From the NCBI GenBank assembly GCA_938001995.1, contig CALLAV010000157.1:1-5670 (forward strand): a DNA stretch of 5,670 bases, read 5' to 3'. A program made the position numbers and the translations under genes. Numbering within the stretch: the first letter of the stretch is position 1; each line of letters opens with the position of its first letter. The DNA comes from an uncultured Amylibacter sp. Lineage in GTDB: Bacteria; Pseudomonadota; Alphaproteobacteria; Rhodobacterales; Rhodobacteraceae. This document shows, piece after piece, positions 4,655-5,670 of this stretch. The notes under the pieces are model-generated. The model had not been told where the DNA came from and searched no databases. It saw only the letters and a program-made list of their open reading frames with translations.

Positions 4655-5670
4655 TTGGTTAAATCACGTCTAGACAGTCGGCAACTGCTCACGCGGTTGC
4701 GCGACACGCTGGCAGAAGACGGCGACGGGCAACAACGGCTCGACCACATCACGCAATTGGTGGCGGCGGGTGTTGGGGTCGAAGTGTGTTCAATCTATCT
4801 GCGTCGTGATCGTCAAACGCTGGAACTGTGTGCCACCGAAGGCCTGAAGAAAGAATCCGTCCACGTCACGCGCATGCGCTATGGCGAAGGCCTTGTGGGT
4901 CGCGTCGCAAAAGAGGCGAGCCCCGTGAACGCCGACGACGCCACCAAGGAAAAGGGCTTTCGCTACATGCCCGAAACGGGCGAGGAAATGTATTCTTCTT
5001 TCCTCGGCGTTCCAATCCAACGTTTGGGCGAAGTCCTCGGCGTTTTGGTCATCCAGTCCAAGGCCCAACGCAAATATTCCGAAGACGATGTCTACGCGCT
5101 CGAAGTGGTGGCAATGGTCATCGCCGAAATGAAGGAGCTGGGCGCATTTGTGGGCGACGGCGAAGCGATGACCGCTCCGCACCAACGGCCAATCATGTTC
5201 ACAGGGGGTTCTGCCCAAGAAGGCGCTGCACGGGGCAATGTTCTACTGCATGACCCGCAAATCGTAATCACCAACCCCGTCGCCGACGACCCCGAAGAAG
5301 AAAAACGTCGCCTGAACGAAGCGATGGACAGTTTGCGCATATCCGTCAACGATATGCTTTCCGCCACCAAAAAAGAGAGCGATAACGAGCAGTTAGAGGT
5401 GATGGAAGCCTACCGTATGTTCGCCAATTCCAAGGGTTGGCGCTCGCGGATGGAAGCCTCTATCGACAGCGGCTTGGCGGCCGAAGTGGCCGTGGAAAAG
5501 GAACAATCTGCTACCCGCGCGCGCATGGCCCGCGTTCCCGATCCTTACCTGCGCGAACGCTTGCACGACCTTGACGATTTATCAAACCGCCTCTTGCGCA
5601 TCTTGACAGGCCAAGGACGATCCGAAGGCGAGGCCCTCCCCGAAAACGCAGTCCTTGTCGCGCGTAACAT
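4655..5670 (+). CDS. ptsP: Nitrogen-PTS enzyme I, PEP-protein phosphotransferase (partial, 3' end missing)
   Basis: Enzyme I-Ntr takes phosphate from phosphoenolpyruvate and passes it to NPr and then EIIA-Ntr, a regulatory rather than sugar-carrying relay. The first 338 codons of an expected roughly 750 are present. Residues about 20-160 form the GAF domain that marks this paralogue (EVCSIYLRRDRQTLELCATE, 43-62; GEGLVGRVA, 78-86; GFRYMPETGEEMYSSFLGVP, 101-120; ALEVVAMVIAEM, 148-159). In relatives this domain senses glutamine or nitrogen state. From about 182 the enzyme I N-terminal domain begins, with ARGNVLLHDP (192-201) and a helical, charged NPr-binding-like region (212-320). The catalytic His domain and PEP-binding barrel lie beyond the edge. 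The only reasonable start is TTG 4655: the in-frame codon at 4643 is the lysC stop, no ATG occurs before residue 74, and AGGGGA (4644-4649) is well spaced. It overlaps the lysC stop, so translation is probably coupled to lysC. Confidence 0.95.
   Translation, partial: MVKSRLDSRQLLTRLRDTLAEDGDGQQRLDHITQLVAAGVGVEVCSIYLRRDRQTLELCATEGLKKESVHVTRMRYGEGLVGRVAKEASPVNADDATKEKGFRYMPETGEEMYSSFLGVPIQRLGEVLGVLVIQSKAQRKYSEDDVYALEVVAMVIAEMKELGAFVGDGEAMTAPHQRPIMFTGGSAQEGAARGNVLLHDPQIVITNPVADDPEEEKRRLNEAMDSLRISVNDMLSATKKESDNEQLEVMEAYRMFANSKGWRSRMEASIDSGLAAEVAVEKEQSATRARMARVPDPYLRERLHDLDDLSNRLLRILTGQGRSEGEALPENAVLVARN

Overview
The window looks like chromosome from an alphaproteobacterium, most likely of the Rhodobacteraceae (roseobacter-like) group. 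The evidence is a complete GcrA cell-cycle regulator, an aspartate kinase gene directly followed by ptsP (nitrogen-PTS enzyme I), a DUF1178 zinc-ribbon protein, and a small protein starting with the alphaproteobacterial GIGHNGGP motif. Codon use is GC-rich. I see no mobile element, tRNA, rRNA or CRISPR array.

Layout. Bases 1-151 hold no gene I can support. A 194-residue protein of unknown function runs leftward (736-152). Divergent from it is a ten-helix EamA/DMT-type membrane transporter (860-1738). After a 141-base gap with promoter-like and cell-cycle-type sites comes gcrA (1880-2440). Its stop codon overlaps the start of a small VOC/bleomycin-resistance-like protein (2440-2799), so the two should be translationally coupled. 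A second promoter-like sequence precedes a DUF1178 gene (2888-3319). A 75-base gap containing a perfect inverted repeat leads to lysC (3395-4645). Nine bases later ptsP begins at a TTG codon (4655) and runs off the right edge.

How the genes fit together. GcrA works with the CcrM methylase as a sigma-70 cofactor at methylated GANTC sites. GANTC occurs only twice in the window, and one copy lies just upstream of the candidate gcrA promoter, beside a weak DnaA-box-like sequence. LysC commits aspartate to the lysine/threonine/methionine/diaminopimelate pathway. PtsP starts the nitrogen phosphotransfer relay, and its GAF domain probably senses nitrogen status. Their tight spacing suggests joint expression of amino-acid synthesis and nitrogen sensing. 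lysC also carries a well-placed internal ribosome-binding-site-like sequence and ATG at its catalytic/regulatory domain boundary.

Most of the window is conserved housekeeping sequence. I found no convincing new multi-gene system. The most useful leads are the gcrA upstream architecture, the gcrA-VOC coupling, the possible internal lysC start and the GIGHNGGP protein.
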